DNA of 64,000 bases from Hansfordia pulvinata (GCA_006538405.1 BJKQ01000001.1:1178001-1242000), one strand, 5' to 3'; shown: positions 33,016-45,051, numbered from the stretch's first letter. The notes: generated by a model not told the origin, from the letters alone. Numbers and translations are program-made.

Positions 33016-35169
33016 TCAGCGAGGTTCTACCCGGACGGTGACGTCGAGCCCGTCGACGCAGAAGCCTAGCAGCCGAGGGCCGTCCGGCAGCTCGACCTCC
33101 CGCTTCACCCACTTCCCGGCCTTGCCAGACTCGTCGCCAGTGGTGCTGGGGACAGCGCCGCTCTCTTGCACAGCCGCGGCGGCGGCGGCCGCCGCCGCGT
33201 CCATCCCGTCCATGTCCTCCTCGTCGCTGCTGTCGTCGGCGACCTCGTCGTCAAAGCCCGCCACGGGGTCCCACTCGCCCGTCTCCCAGATGAGGCGCAG
33301 GCCCAGGGGCGCCAAGCCAAACAGCTTACCCGCGATGCCCTTGACCGCGTAGATGTCGAAGCTCTTGGGGATCCTGACCGTGTGCTCCACCGCGCCCGCT
33401 GCATCTCCGCCAGAGGCATTCGCCCGGCCGGCTGGCTCAGGGGCCGCAGCACCCCGCTCCCTCCTCCCCGCGAAGACGAGCCGCACAGTCACGAGACGAG
33501 CCTCGAGGAAGGCCGGGTTGAGCTCGCGGGCGCGGCTGACGGCGGGCGGGCCGTAGAGGGCGCACAGCTCGCGGTAGCGGGCGTGGCGAGCGAGGACGCG
33601 GGCCTCGGCCTCGGGGCCGGCGTCTGCGGCGGACAGATGCCGCCCGATGCGCGCCAGGTAGAACATCTCGGCGTTCTGGCGGTCGTCGCGGGAGACGGCG
33701 CCGAAGTTGAGCATCTTCAGGCAGGCCAGGCGGCCGACGGTCAGCATGTAGGCCTCCTCCGTGGTGCGGGCGCCGGCGGCGGCGGCGGCCTTGGGGGCGG
33801 CGCCGACGCTTGTGCCCGTGCCCGCGCCCGCGCCGCCGTCGAGGTCCGGGTCGTCATAGATGGGGTTGTGGGCGAAGCGCAGCGATGTGAGGCCCGGGAA
33901 CGCGGCCGGAAGGGCGTCGACAAAGGCCCACGAGTCCACCCTGTTGTATGAGACGTCGAGGTACTGAAGGGTGGGGGAGAAAACGACCCGAGAGGCCGGG
34001 GGGGCTGCTGTGCCTGCTCCTTTTGCCGCGGGGGATACCGAGTCCCCTCCCTCGGCGTCGTCATTCTTCTCCGGCGCCAGCAATGTGACAATGTTGTTGC
34101 CCTTGAGATGCAGATTGCGCAGGGCTTTGAAGCCCGAGAGACACGCAACATCGGCCAGGTTGGTAAAGTCGTTGAACTCGAGATTCAGCGATGTCAGACT
34201 ATGCTCGAGAGTATGCAGGGCCGGCGCGGCACTCGGTTCCGGCAGTCTAGAGAATTGGTTGGTGCTCGCAGATAGCGTCCGCAGCGAAGGGAAGTATGTA
34301 GCGACGTGGCATATCTCCTCCCACGAAAGCAGAGTTTCCTCGAGAGTCAGGCTTTCGACTTTAGCGAGAGCCTTGGCGCCCTCGGTGAGCAGTATCTGGT
34401 CTCCCAGAACATCTTGAAAACGATTCCCGCTGTGGATTGTGTCAGATGTTGTTTCTCGAATGGGCGAAAAAGTAGAGAACTGTGGGGTGAGAGTTTTGGC
34501 AGTCATACTTTAGCCTCAGACTGTGCAGCTCTGGCAGCTCAGCACAGATCCCCACAACCTGTCCGATGTGGGTGAAGAGATTTCTGCTCAGATCGAGTTC
34601 TCTGACGCGGGGGCATATTTCGCGAACAGGCTTGGCTCCTTGGTTTTGATCTTGATCTTGATCTTGGTCTTGGTGGCCGATATCCGTTATGCGGGCACCG
34701 TCGAGGATGGCAAAGCGCAGCTCCGAGAGGTCGGCCTGCTGACGGCGGGTCTTCTCGAAGCCGACCTCCTCGGCGACCTTGCCGGAGAACTGGATGGTGC
34801 GGCCCGTGTTGAGCTCCGCGGTGTACTTGTCTGTGAGAGCGGCGACAAAGCCACAGGGGGGCTCGGCGGGCCGTGTAGGCCGGACGAAAGAAGCGGCGGT
34901 GGCAGAGTCCCGGGCCAAGCCTGGGAACGAGGAGCAACGCCTTGGTGTGAGCCATGAGGGCGCCGGAGAGCGCAGGCAGGGGAGGCTGCCGACTCACAGG
35001 AAAAGTAGCGGACGCCCTTGTGGGAGCCGTCGTGTTTGCCGCGGGCCGGGTCGTCCCACTCGACGCCGAGCCAGGCGCCCGAGGTGCCGGCGACCTCACC
35101 TGCATAGCGGACGGTGCAGAGGGCGCCGTCGTAGGACAGGCGGTCGCCGATGTTGGGGTGGGGGGCCAT
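33016..35169 (-). CDS. PAC2: Tubulin-specific chaperone E (cofactor E, PAC2-like)
   Basis: Three exons: 35169-34998, 34920-34509 and 34429-33016; 665 aa. Works with cofactors A-D to fold and release alpha/beta-tubulin dimers in the cytosol. The N-terminal CAP-Gly domain (IGDRLSYDGALCTVRYAG ... GVEWDDPARGKHDGS) ends across intron 1. Then come leucine-rich repeats (VRELDLSRNLFTHIGQV, LHSLRLNGNRF, LTSLNLEFNDFTNLADV, LQYLDVSYNRVDSWAFV) and a C-terminal ubiquitin-like region (KSFDIYAVKGIAGKLFGL). Introns 34921-34997 (GTGAGT) and 34430-34508 (GTATGA...CACAG) are confirmed by restored repeat sequence. Oddities are a QDQDQDQDQ run near 34650, an Ala run, and a Gly/Ala-rich insert between repeats, all from trinucleotide or hexanucleotide expansion. 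Confidence 0.9.
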
Positions 35170-35814
35170 TTCGGGGTTACCGGCCGGGTGGCGGCATTGC
35201 TGTGTGTTGCGAGGTGGCGAGGCTGTACCCAGCTGCGAGATGTACAGCCAAGATCCATTCGGTGGGTGTGGTCCCTGAGCTCGCTGTGAGTTGGCGGGGG
35301 TGGTGGCTCCAGCACAGGCGTTCAGGGACTTGCAGCAGGGGCCTCAGCTTACCTAACACGTGCCTGGGTGCCTGGTAGTGCAATCCATGGGGCGGCGCTG
35401 TACTCAAGTCGTACCGCCTGCGCCGCCGCAGCGAAGGTCAACTCCAGCGGTCGGTCCCCTCTGAAGAACCCCTTCTGGCGATCCCTGGGGTCAGTCACGA
35501 TTTCTTGTCTGCTGCTGCTCATAACTCTTGCAACGGTCTCGAATCGAATACGATTCTCGAGGGAAAGATCAGATGGGAATATCCATCGCGATTGTCCGTT
35601 TCAAGATCTCGCAGCTCCGCGAATTCAAGGCGCACGACACAAGCCGGCCAAGACCATCGCAGTGCAGCCCAAGCCTCGCTAACTCATAATTTCATTCCCA
35701 AAAACGACATATTCGTCACATCACCACAAAAGTCACATCGTAATGTATAGGTTACATCGACCGGCCGCCGCTTTCCTGTCGCGGTCGCCGTTGTCGCCAC
35801 CCACGGACCGCTCC
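35170..35814. other. Intergenic, 0.65 kb
   Basis: Promoter of the TBCE-like gene and 3' flank of the MaoC-type gene, both on the minus strand. No gene seen. Confidence 0.4.
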
Positions 35815-36927
35815 TCACAGCTTGCTCTTGGCCTCGCCCACCACCTTCATCAGGGCGCGGCCGTTGCTGAGGCAGACCTTGCCGCCCTCGATCTGCGTGA
35901 CGAACCGCACCTCCTCCCAGCCGTCCTTGATCTCGCCCGTCCGCCACACCGAGGTCACCAGCTTGTCGCCAGGCTTGACGGGGCTGGCGAAGCGCGCCTG
36001 GAACTCCTTCATGTTGGCCGGGTCGCTGGCCCCGAGCGCCTTGAGCAGGCCGTGCGCCGACGAGTTGAACGAGTAGAGGCCGTGGATGATGGCGCCGCCG
36101 AAGCCCATCTTCTTGCCCGGCTCCGGGTGCGCGTGCAGCGGGTTGTAGTCGCCGTTGAGGCGGTACAGCAGCGCCGTCTGCTCGTTGGTCTGGTCCTCGA
36201 GCACCGCGTCCGGCTGCTTGCCCTTGGGCGGCGGGAAGTTCTCGGTCGCGGGGCCCTTGGGGCCGCCCCAGTTGCCCTGCGCCACGTAGAAGGCGCTGCC
36301 AATGGCGCGCGAGTAGACCTCGCCGGTGCCCGCGTCGACCAGGTCCGTCTGCGTCTCGACTACGGACCCCGGGCGGCCCTTGTCGTACACGCCGAGCACC
36401 TTGGTGCGGATCTCGAACTTGCGGCCCTCGGACGAGGTCGGCAGGGGCTTGAGGAACTGGACCAGGCGCTGGCCATCGACGACGCGGCGGGCGTCAAAGT
36501 CGGGGACGCCGGGGATCTTGATGGCCTTCTGGGCGGCGTAGAAGTCGACGACATCCTGCGTCGTCTTCTTGAAGGCTGCGTGCGTCGGCCAACGTTAGCT
36601 TGCGCAGCAGCGCGCGGGTCGGGCGGGTCGGGCTGACGTACGCAGAATGACGGGGTAGGTCGGGAAGACGGAGAAGTTGGGGTCGAGCTCCTAAAGGCAG
36701 GCGGGCGGAGGGTCAGTCGGGCGGGTCAAGACAGCCAGTCCAAGCGGCCAGGGCGGCCGCTGGAGAGAGATGGAGAGATAGGGAGAGAGACGAAGAGAGC
36801 GACGCACGTAGAGGAAGTGAAGCTCGTCGGCGGTGCAGCCGATGGTGTTTGCAAAGAGCAGGGCGTCACGCTTCAGCCACGCCACCTCGGACGGGGGGTA
36901 CTCGAAGCCAGCTCCGGGGCCAGACAT
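35815..36927 (-). CDS. Peroxisomal MaoC/hydratase-2 type dehydratase with SKL terminus
   Basis: Three exons: 36927-36808, 36690-36642 and 36575-35815; 309 aa. Hot-dog-fold enoyl-CoA hydratase 2 family, related to the hydratase part of fungal multifunctional beta-oxidation enzymes. The N-terminal hot-dog half has MSGPGAGFEYPPSEVAWLKR and ELHFLYVELDPNFSVFPTYP. The catalytic half has the hydratase motif NGDYNPLHAHPE...GFGGAIIHGLYSF, with the expected Asp and His. It ends EAKSKL, a canonical PTS1 peroxisomal signal. Introns: 36691-36807 (GTGCGT) and 36576-36641 (GTACGT). It may act in beta-oxidation or supply a secondary-metabolite acyl chain; context gives no choice. Length is normal for stand-alone versions. 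Confidence 0.9.
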
Positions 36928-38530
36928 GTCTGCGTGATGTGCGGTGGCTGGTGCTCGGAGGCAGTTGAAGCTGTTGGCAGTCGGCAGTGCAATGGGAAAG
37001 CAGTCTGTATGAGCGATTGCAAATTGGAATGAGGAGGAGGACGAGAAGGTGATGATGAAGAAGAAGCAGAGAATGGGAGAGACGGCACGGCAAGGTCGAG
37101 TCGTGGCGCCGGCCTCGAGAACGGGACGGCAGATCGCCCGTTTTAGCATCTCCAGCTCGGCCCCTCCGCGGCGGCCGAGGTTCAATGGCCTGCGCGGGAG
37201 GGGCGCGCCGCACTAATGGAACATCCTGGTCAATGGAGACCTCAGACCGACGAGTACCAAGGGTTCCAATGGTTTGTACGGGTATCATCCATCTTCGTGT
37301 GGCCACTGGGGTCATTGAATGTTTGTCTCAAGAACGAACACCTCCTACGAGTTAGGTCAACTTCTCAATTCAAGCGAGCAATTGCTGTGTTCTGCCCCGG
37401 CTTCGGGTGTTTGCATGCATCATGAGAAGATTGACTGCCGACATCGCGGACGGAGACCAGAACCTGTCCACCGTCCACCGTTCACCATAGAGGCAGGTAC
37501 GGCAGGTCAGGTGGGTGTACCTCGGTTACAGACGGTGCGAGTCCATCATGTGGGAACGGCGAGGCCCAGGTTTCGAACGGACGTCTCGGCAACCGCGACT
37601 GGATGGATTGGAACCGACACAGCTCCTGTGGGTCTGTCACTTCCAAAACTTGCCTTCCGTAATCTTATCAGATCATCAGTCCGTCCGGCCGCTCGTCCGT
37701 TTGCCTCGTCGCCCGTAAAGCTACAAAGTCATACGCGACGGCTGTGAGTAAAGTAGTTGCTCTGCCTTGGCACTGGGAATAGAAACAGGATGGTGGCATC
37801 AGACGCAAAGAACGCCCGTCGCGAGGCTTTCTCATTGACAGCGCAAGCCACGAATGGCTGAAGAGTGACTGGCCGCGACCGCGCATCGACCTGTCCGTCA
37901 CTGTCACCTGTGTCCAAACTCGAGAGCAGATTGAAGAGAGCAGGGACCCGCCAGACTCGCTGGATGTCTGGTTCCTCCCGACTCGATGCGCCCAAGGTGA
38001 TCTTGTGAAATTCCATGCAGCTCGTGTCAACTCATCCACAGCTCACCTTCTCCAACATGAGTTGCCAGGGACTCGCCCATCGCTCCCGGCTGGGCCCCGC
38101 GATACGCCTCGTTGAATCGTGGCCAAGGCCATTACTATTTCTGCGGCCTTGAACAGCCCGACCCCTCTGCCTTGTTCAAAGTCCAGAAACTTTTGTTCGA
38201 AGTCCAGAAACAAAGGTGAGCCGCCCCATCTCACGGGAGCTCTTGTGCCTTTGCATACACACAAACGCCTGTGTTGAGCCAGGAGGTGGCTGCGCCACTG
38301 CTTTGTGCACTCGGCCGCTCTCCCCTTTCACTCGATTCCCTATTCATAGACACCCTATTTCCTGACTTTGCGCTCACTTTGCCACTCGCACATCACTGCT
38401 TTCCGTATCCTCCACCACTCTGTTCTCGTCCCCCTTCAACTCTAGACCCAGACCCTCCTCTCCTTGATGCTGCGCATCTTGCCTTCCTTAGCTATTTTCA
38501 ACGTTCCGAGCCCGGACCAACACCGCTGAG
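36928..38530. promoter_or_regulatory. 1.6-kb divergent promoter region
   Basis: Between the MaoC-type gene (-) and the UIM protein (+). C/T-rich from about 38320 to 38520, probably the leader of the downstream gene. A small imperfect duplication (GTCCAGAAAC at about 38181 and 38203) is present. No gene seen. Confidence 0.4.
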
Positions 38531-40145
38531 ATGTCAGACCCCACCCCTCAAGAGCATGCCTCAGCGCCGGTCGCTGCTGCTGATCAAAAGACACCAAAGG
38601 TTGAGCCAGAGCCCAGCCTGAGCGACGCAGGCCGTCCTCCTCAGGCGGCTGCGCCCAGAGACCCTCCCTTCAACGGCCTGGCATCAAGCACCCCGAAAAG
38701 ACCAAGAAGGGCAAAAAGATCAAGAAGAGCCGGGAGGTGAAGCAGCGAGAGTGGCTCGATGAATTGGTCAAGGAGGTCGCCAAGGGCCAGCTCGCTCAGA
38801 CTGAGCAGAAAGGGGAGGTGAGTTACTGTGATGCAGCACCGCGCGATGAGGATTATTACAGGTCAAAACTGAGGTCGTTCACAAAGCAGAAGCAGAAGCA
38901 GGCCACCGGTGGAGGCGCGTCGTCGAGGAGACCTGCCGACCCCAGCTCGCCAACGCAGTTCGCTGCCAGTCTCGTTCCCACAGACAACCCTACCCGTCTT
39001 GCCAAGGAGAAAAAGCAATCTCTCCAAACAGACCACAAGGCAGTCAAGGGAGGGAAAGAAAAGAAGAAGACTGCAACTAAGTCCAACAAACGACAGGTCT
39101 CGGCGGAGATTTTGGATCTTCAGACAGACCAGAAAGCGAGGGGTTCTTCACGGAAGCGCAAAAGCGAGTCTCCGCCGACGACCGACTCGGACACATCGTG
39201 CTCCTCAAAAAGAACAAAGCTTGCTGACCCTGCACGTGAACGGCAACCGAAAGAGGCAGTCTCACCTTCTCGGAAACGAAAAAGCGAGTCTCCGCTTTCT
39301 TCAGTCGATTCATCGGGGAACTCATCGTCCTCTGAGAGAAATAAAAGAACTTACCGACCAGCCAAAGCAGACCAGGTACCAACCGATGAGAACCAGAAGC
39401 CGCGGTGCACGAATGATGCTGCTAGCCATGCGTCGGACGTTGCTACCAAGACCGGCCTTCCTCATGAGAACGAAGGCAAGCTTCATGTCACGGGCTCATA
39501 TGAGAGCGACTTGAGGGAGGCGATTCAGAGGTCACTTGCAGGCAGCCAGCCGGCAACTTCAGGTCCTACAAAGGAGCCCGAGACCCAGGCAAGACCAGAT
39601 GCGGATGACGAACAGACGGAAGCGAGGCGTTATCTGGACGAAGTTGCGAGGAGCCACCTGTACGATGACCCCTACGTCGCAGACAGACCATACGTTCCAA
39701 GGCCGCCGGCTCAAGAGAACTACATGATGTCTGGCGCTTTGCTGACGACGCCCTTGCTCAACGAGATGTGTGACATGGGCGCTGACTTCGAGATGCCAAC
39801 ATTTCAGCCGCCTCGCGACTGGCGGATAGTGGCCCCCGGATGGGCCGTGACGAGAGATTTTCTCAAAACCGTCACACATTCAGGCGTAAGTCGGAAGACT
39901 CCATTAACATTTGACACTTTTTGCAGTAAGCTGACTTTGCGCAGGTCTGGGCCATGCCGGATTCCGCCTTTGAGGGCCAACCGGACCTGAAGACCGGAGA
40001 TGGGCCTGGCCAGCCTTTCGAGACCGAGAAGACAGGCCTAGGGGCAGAGTCTGCGAGCGAAGACTCTTCGGATGAATTCTCAGCGGAGGGCTCAAGCCCC
40101 GACCGCGGCAGCGAGTCGCAGTCGGATTCTGGAGGCAGCGAATAA
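38531..40145 (+). CDS. Disordered Lys/Ser-rich protein with a ubiquitin-interacting-like motif; 5' structure uncertain
   Basis: Not assigned to a named family. From 38531 the frame gives MSDPTPQEHASAPVAAADQK. A highly basic block then follows in another frame (HPEKTKKGKKIKKSREVKQR, EWLDELVKEVAKGQL), continuing to 39885. A normal intron 39886-39944 (GTAAGT...GCAG) leads to an acidic Ser-rich tail ending at 40145. The first two parts can be joined by a 59-nt intron 38600-38658 with an unusual donor (GTTGAG), giving 498 aa. Alternatively a base is missing near 38680. RKRKSESP occurs twice. DLREAIQRSLAGS near 39510-39545 fits the UIM core (A-x3-S after acidic residues). The basic motifs suggest a nuclear protein; function unknown. 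Confidence 0.65.
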
Positions 40146-41216
40146 ACAAGAAGAGAGGAGACGCCTCAACGTTGAAGGAAGCTGACAAGATAGCCAGTTT
40201 CCTGGGTCCGGGGTAGTGCGATGAGATGGAACATAGTCTTGCGCCTCGGGACAGACATGAAAGTCAAAGGAGGCTGTAGCGTCAAGAGAAGGAATTGTGG
40301 CAATTGACCGGATTGTTAGATGGCGAGCAGGGAGGGTATGAGGCCTCTAGAAGGCAGGTTTGGGATGCGGGCTGTTTTAGTCGCAATCGAGGTCCTCTAG
40401 CGCTAACCAGTTGGACATGAGATTGTGTCATGGCGAAGTGCGCACCAAACGCTGGATGCTTTCGAGTTCCGTTGGTCAGGAAAAAGAAGAAAACGCCGGT
40501 GCAGATGATGTGAGTAGAGGCCGGTGGTGGTGACAATGCTGGCGATTTGAGCCCGAAAGATCTATGGTTGATGAGATGGACAGGTTGGAATAAACGGCAG
40601 TGGTACAGAGGCGCGAGCGAGAACGAGCGACGGCGTGCGGGTCGGAGGCGGGCGCTGAGGCGGGAGCGGAGCGGGTGCCCATCGGCGAGAGTTGCCGGGT
40701 TCGGTCGGTGCGGGAAAAGCTGCGGCAGGTGCAGCCCTGGATCTGTATCCGTAGAGCGATTGCCCAATCCCGCCGCGCGCAAAAGTAAGAACGCCCTGGA
40801 AGCGAGTGAACAGGAGCTGTTCCCCCCCGGCCGCCCCACCTTCCCCACGATTGCGTCCCCCGGGCAAGAGCGACGGATGCACCTGCCGTGCGTCACCGGC
40901 GCAGAACGGTGTGCGGCGGGTTAAAAGGCCCCGAGCTGCTCTTCCCACGATTGCCTCTGCCCCCCCTCCGTCTGCTGCCCCCGGCGACGTCTGTTTCTTC
41001 TCCTTCCCATCACCCCTCCTCTCGCCGTGCACTGCAGAGCCACCCACGCCCTTCCATGAACCCTGTCCCGCCAGTCAGGTCTTGACTTCACACGGCCCGC
41101 GCCTTCATGGATCTCGCCTCCTGAGAGTAACCAGCACAGCCTCGCCAAGGCTCCTCCTCCCTCCGCGCGACTCGTGCGCCTTCCGCTACACACACGGAGC
41201 CTCTCAACTAGCCGCC
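40146..41216. promoter_or_regulatory. Intergenic and promoter of the lactate-dehydrogenase-like gene, 1.1 kb
   Basis: Between two plus-strand genes. The last 250 bp are C/T-rich and probably the leader of the gene at 41217. Minus-strand open frames here are unsupported. Confidence 0.4.
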
Positions 41217-42980
41217 ATGGCTGACGACAAGCTGATCAGCGCGGAAGAGGGTGAGTCCACCCCGCCGCTGCCCTGCGCCGAATTGGGCCCCAGAGCCGGC
41301 GCAGCGGAGACGCCCCCGGCTCACTATTGCTAACTTTCACCCAGTTGCTAAGCACAGCTCCTCGGACAGCTGCTGGGTCATATTGTATGGAAATGTCTAC
41401 GATGTGACCGATTTCCTGTCTGAACACCCCGGTGGATCCAAGGTCATCCTGCAATTGGCGGGTCAGGACGCCACTGAGGAGTACGACCCTATTCACCCCC
41501 CCGGACTGCTCGAGGAGAACCTGAAGCCCGAGGCCCGGCTCGGACGCGTGGACCCTCAGACACTGGTCAGCGCCACCAAACCGGCAGCCAAAGACGAGCC
41601 CAAGGGCGATGACGATGAGCCGCCGCCACTCGAGAGCCTGCTCAACCTCGACGAGATCGAACAGCTGGCCCGCCGACAAATGCCAGACAAGGCATGGGCC
41701 TACTACTCTTCAAGCAGCGACGACACCTTCTCCAAGTCGTACAACGGCCACGTGTACCGTGATATTCTATTACGTCCCCGGGTCTTTGTCGACTGTGTTG
41801 GCTGCGAAACGGGTTCCTCTCTCTTGGGCAGCCGTGTCCCCGTTGGCTTGCCCATCTTTGTCGCCCCTGCCGCCATGGCCCGCCTCGGACACCCAGATGG
41901 CGAAGCCGGCATTGCCCGCGCTTGCGCTCGCTTTGGTGCCCTGCAGGTTATCTCCAACAACGCCAGCATGACGCCCGAGCAGATTGTCGAGGGCAGCCCC
42001 AGTGACCAGCGCTTTGGCTGGCAGCTCTACGTGCAGAACGACCGAGCAAAGTCCGAGGCCATGCTCAAGCGCATCTCCGCCATGCGAGACCGGTTCGCCT
42101 GCATAGTCCTCACCTTGGATGCGCCAGTTCCCGGAAAACGCGAGCTCGACGAGAAGCAAAACTTCAAAAAAGCACCGCCTCCCAAGGCTACCGACGGCAG
42201 CGGCGATGGTCTCAAGGATTCAGGTGCCGTGGGTAAGCAGCTCTTCATGGGCACGGCGGCCGATCTGACGTGGGGCACGACGCTATCATGGCTGCGGCGC
42301 CACACTGATCTGCCCATTGTTCTCAAGGGCGTACAGACGCACGAGGATGCAGCGTTGGCGGCCCGTCACAGCCCGCAGGTAGTGGGCATCATCCTTTCCA
42401 ACCACGGCGGTCGCGCTCTTGACACTGCGCCGCCCGCCCTGCACACTCTACTTGAGATTCGCCGTTACTGTCCTGACGTCCTATCCCGAATCGACGTCTG
42501 GGTTGACGGCGGCATTCGTCGCGGAACTGACGTCGTCAAAGCTTTGTGCCTCGGCGCAAAGGCTGTCGGCATTGGACGTGCTGCTCTGTATGGACTGGGT
42601 GCGGGCGGGCAGAAAGGTGTTGAGAGAACTTTGGAAAGTGAGTATTGATATGACCACTGACGCCCTGCCCAGACAGAAGCTCCTTCAACGAAGAAGTATG
42701 AGTTAGCTAACGACCCGTGCTACAGTTCTCCAAGCAGAGATAGAGACTTGCATGCGCCTGCTCGGCGTCGAACGAGTCAGCCAGCTGGGGCCTCAACATG
42801 TGAGTGATATTGCGCTGTTGATTTTTATATGCACCGCAGTACTGCAGCCCTGCGAACAAGCCCAGACTGACCTACTCCTTACAGGTCAATGCTCGTATGG
42901 TGGAGCGAAATATCTACGATGGCGATTCGAATCTAGACACCAATTATGGGCTGTGGCAAAAGGTCAAGTCCAAGCTATAA
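41217..42980 (+). CDS. Flavocytochrome b2-like L-lactate/2-hydroxyacid dehydrogenase ending in SKL
   Basis: Four exons: 41217-41250, 41345-42637, 42726-42799 and 42885-42980; 498 aa. The N-terminal cytochrome b5 domain has both axial His in EHPGG and PIHPPG, preceded by [20 protein letters not shown]. The FMN-dependent 2-hydroxyacid dehydrogenase domain shows [39 protein letters not shown] (catalytic His and Arg) and [14 protein letters not shown]. All key residues of yeast Cyb2 have counterparts. Yeast Cyb2 has a cleaved intermembrane-space presequence. Here the b5 domain starts within about 12 residues of the Met, no presequence is visible, and the protein ends KVKSKL, a PTS1 signal. Peroxisomal location is therefore inferred. 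Substrate may be lactate or a longer 2-hydroxyacid. The 34-nt first exon is supported by frame and GTGAGT/CCAG sites. Confidence 0.92.
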
Positions 42981-43225
42981 AGAGAGCAAGGTATATGAGA
43001 AGACGCATTTATATGAGCGACGCATGTACAGATTATACAAGAATTCAGGAAATGCTTCTTTGCCCCCGTTCTGATGATCAGCGTCGCGGCCTTGGAGCAA
43101 GGTTTGTATATTGAGAATGGAAATTATTGACGAAGTAACTGAGAACATCTTGATCACGTGCAGCCAGGTCTGAGATGTGCCACCTGCCCATCCACTTTGG
43201 TCGAATGTGTGGTGGACATCCATAC

Positions 43226-44731
43226 TTACTCTGGCAGTGGGGTGTCAGCACACATGGCGAATGTATGCTCAGCAGAGTAGTTCTCCCCAAAAGTGGCGCC
43301 GTCCAGCAGAGATCGGACACGCGCCTCTTCCTCTGCGCTAAGCTGCACGTCGGCCGCAGCGAAATTTTCTTCCAAGCGCTTGATATTGGTTGTGCTACAC
43401 GACGTGAGGAGGTCAGCAGGACGAGACTACCATCAGAGAGGGAAGGAGCAGAACCGATCTGAACACGACGCATATTAAGGAGGTGAGAGAGGAAGCATAG
43501 GAGAAAGAGACGACGGAGGGTGGGAGACGCAGGACAAGAGGCAGAAGATAGGAAAGCAGGAAAGTCCTCACCCAGGGATCGGAAACACATTGTCGCCCTG
43601 CGCAAGCAGCCAGGCCAGCGCGAGCTGACCGACTGAGCAGCCCTTTGGGCCGGCCACTTCGTCGCGCAGAGCCTGCACGGCACGTATGTTGCGCGTCAGG
43701 TTGTCCGGCTCGAAGCGCGGGTAACCGGCGCGGACGTCACCGGGGGCGAAGGACGGGGACGCTTCTTGGGCAGCGTTATTGACGCCGCCGGCCAAAAGAC
43801 CTCGCGACAAGGGCGAATAGGCGACGACGGCGACGCCGAGCTCGCGGCAGACGGCCAGCAGGCCACCGGCCTGCTCAATCTGCGTTGCAAAAGGGCTATA
43901 CTCGACTTGCACCGCGGCGATGGGGTGTACGGCATGGGCGCGGCGTAGGGTCGCTGCCGAGACGTCGCAGAGGCCCAGGTGATTGATTTTGCCCTCGCTG
44001 TGATTTGGAAGTTTAGTTGAGGGAGTCTCGCTGCCTTTTGTTGTGGTCGCCGGGAATTATGCGGCGGGTAAGGGGGGGTTTTGGGGGGGGATATGAGACA
44101 CTCACGCTTTGAGCTGGGCCATCTCGGCGACGATATGCTCGACGGGCGTGGAGCCATCGAGGCGATGCGGGTAAAGCAGGTCGATGTGGTCGACGCCCAG
44201 GCGGCGCAGGCTCTTTTCGCAGGCCTCGCGGACGTAGGCGCGGTCGCCCCGGAACGAGAACGCCGCACCCTCTCCGCTCGCGTTCCCGTCGGCGGCAGCC
44301 AGGGCCTCGGCGTCGTGGATGACGCCGCCGAATTTTGTCGCAACGAAGACTTCGTCGCGCCGACCCGGTCGGGACGCGAACCAGCGCCCGAGCAGTGACT
44401 CGGCGTCGCCCACTCGTCGACCAAGAAATAGAGTGTCAGCTTCCCTGTTTTGCTTCCCGGCGGCGGTAGAAAGTTGCATGAGGGACCTGCGCTATGAAAC
44501 TTGTTCTACAAGGGTGGGGGCGGAGGGGAGGAAAGGAGATCAGGGGCGCCTCACGTAAACATCGCTCGTGTCCCAGAACCGGGCCCCAATCTCGTAGGCC
44601 CGGTCCAGCAAGGCCATACGCTGCTCCTCGGGCGGCGGCGGCCCATAGCTGAAGGAGAGACTCATGGTTCCGAAGCCGATCCGCGGCACTGCGGGGCCGT
44701 TGCGGCCGAGCTGTCGGGTGCTGGCAGGCAT
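43226..44731 (-). CDS. Aldo/keto reductase
   Basis: Four exons: 44731-44555, 44452-44106, 43997-43572 and 43394-43226; 372 aa. NADPH-dependent carbonyl reductase of the Aldo/keto reductase superfamily, AKR8/13-like. Motifs: [23 protein letters not shown] (catalytic Asp and Tyr), FVATKFGG (Lys), [10 protein letters not shown] (His), [25 protein letters not shown] and [11 protein letters not shown]. Intron 2 (43998-44105) and intron 3 (43395-43571) have clear GTGAGT/GTGAGG donors. Intron 1 is uncertain: the family expects Gly straight after DVY, but the only in-frame acceptor (GGGAAG, 44453) inserts [14 protein letters not shown] before [11 protein letters not shown]. Convergent with the lactate-dehydrogenase-like gene, whose stop is 245 bp away. 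Confidence 0.85.
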
Positions 44732-45051
44732 TTGGGGCGGCGGTGGTGGTAATGTTTCGGGGGTTTGTATGGAATTTGTAAGTTGCAATGAGGCTCCTTG
44801 GCAAGAAAGCGGAAGATCTGAACAATGATGAATGGTTGTTGTATGCTTTCTCAATGCAAAAGCCTCGACATTTTATCTCCTTTCTCAATCTTAAAAGTCC
44901 GCAGCACCTACTTAGTCGCGATGCACTTCGGAATCCTCGTCTGCGGAGCGGAGACCAAACTCCGCAAATAAGTGCGGACTTTTGATGGTGCTTGCGGATT
45001 TTGCTCCGCCAGGCCATCGGACTCCGCGCATACTGATGCTGATCTCGTTAA
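44732..45051. other. Intergenic, 0.3 kb
   Basis: Promoter of the aldo/keto reductase and 3' flank of the Zn2Cys6 gene, both on the minus strand. The repeated word CTCCGC/GCGGAG between 44935 and 45030 (GCGGAGCGGAG, CTCCGCAA, CTCCGCCAGG, CTCCGCGC) is dense for so short a region. It includes CGG triplets of the kind bound by Zn2Cys6 proteins. Confidence 0.4.

Noticed and set aside
38818..38861. 44-nt intron (GTGAGT...TTACAG) in the UIM protein gene
   Set aside because: Removing it shifts into a frame that soon stops, whereas reading through keeps the RKRKSESP and UIM regions in frame.
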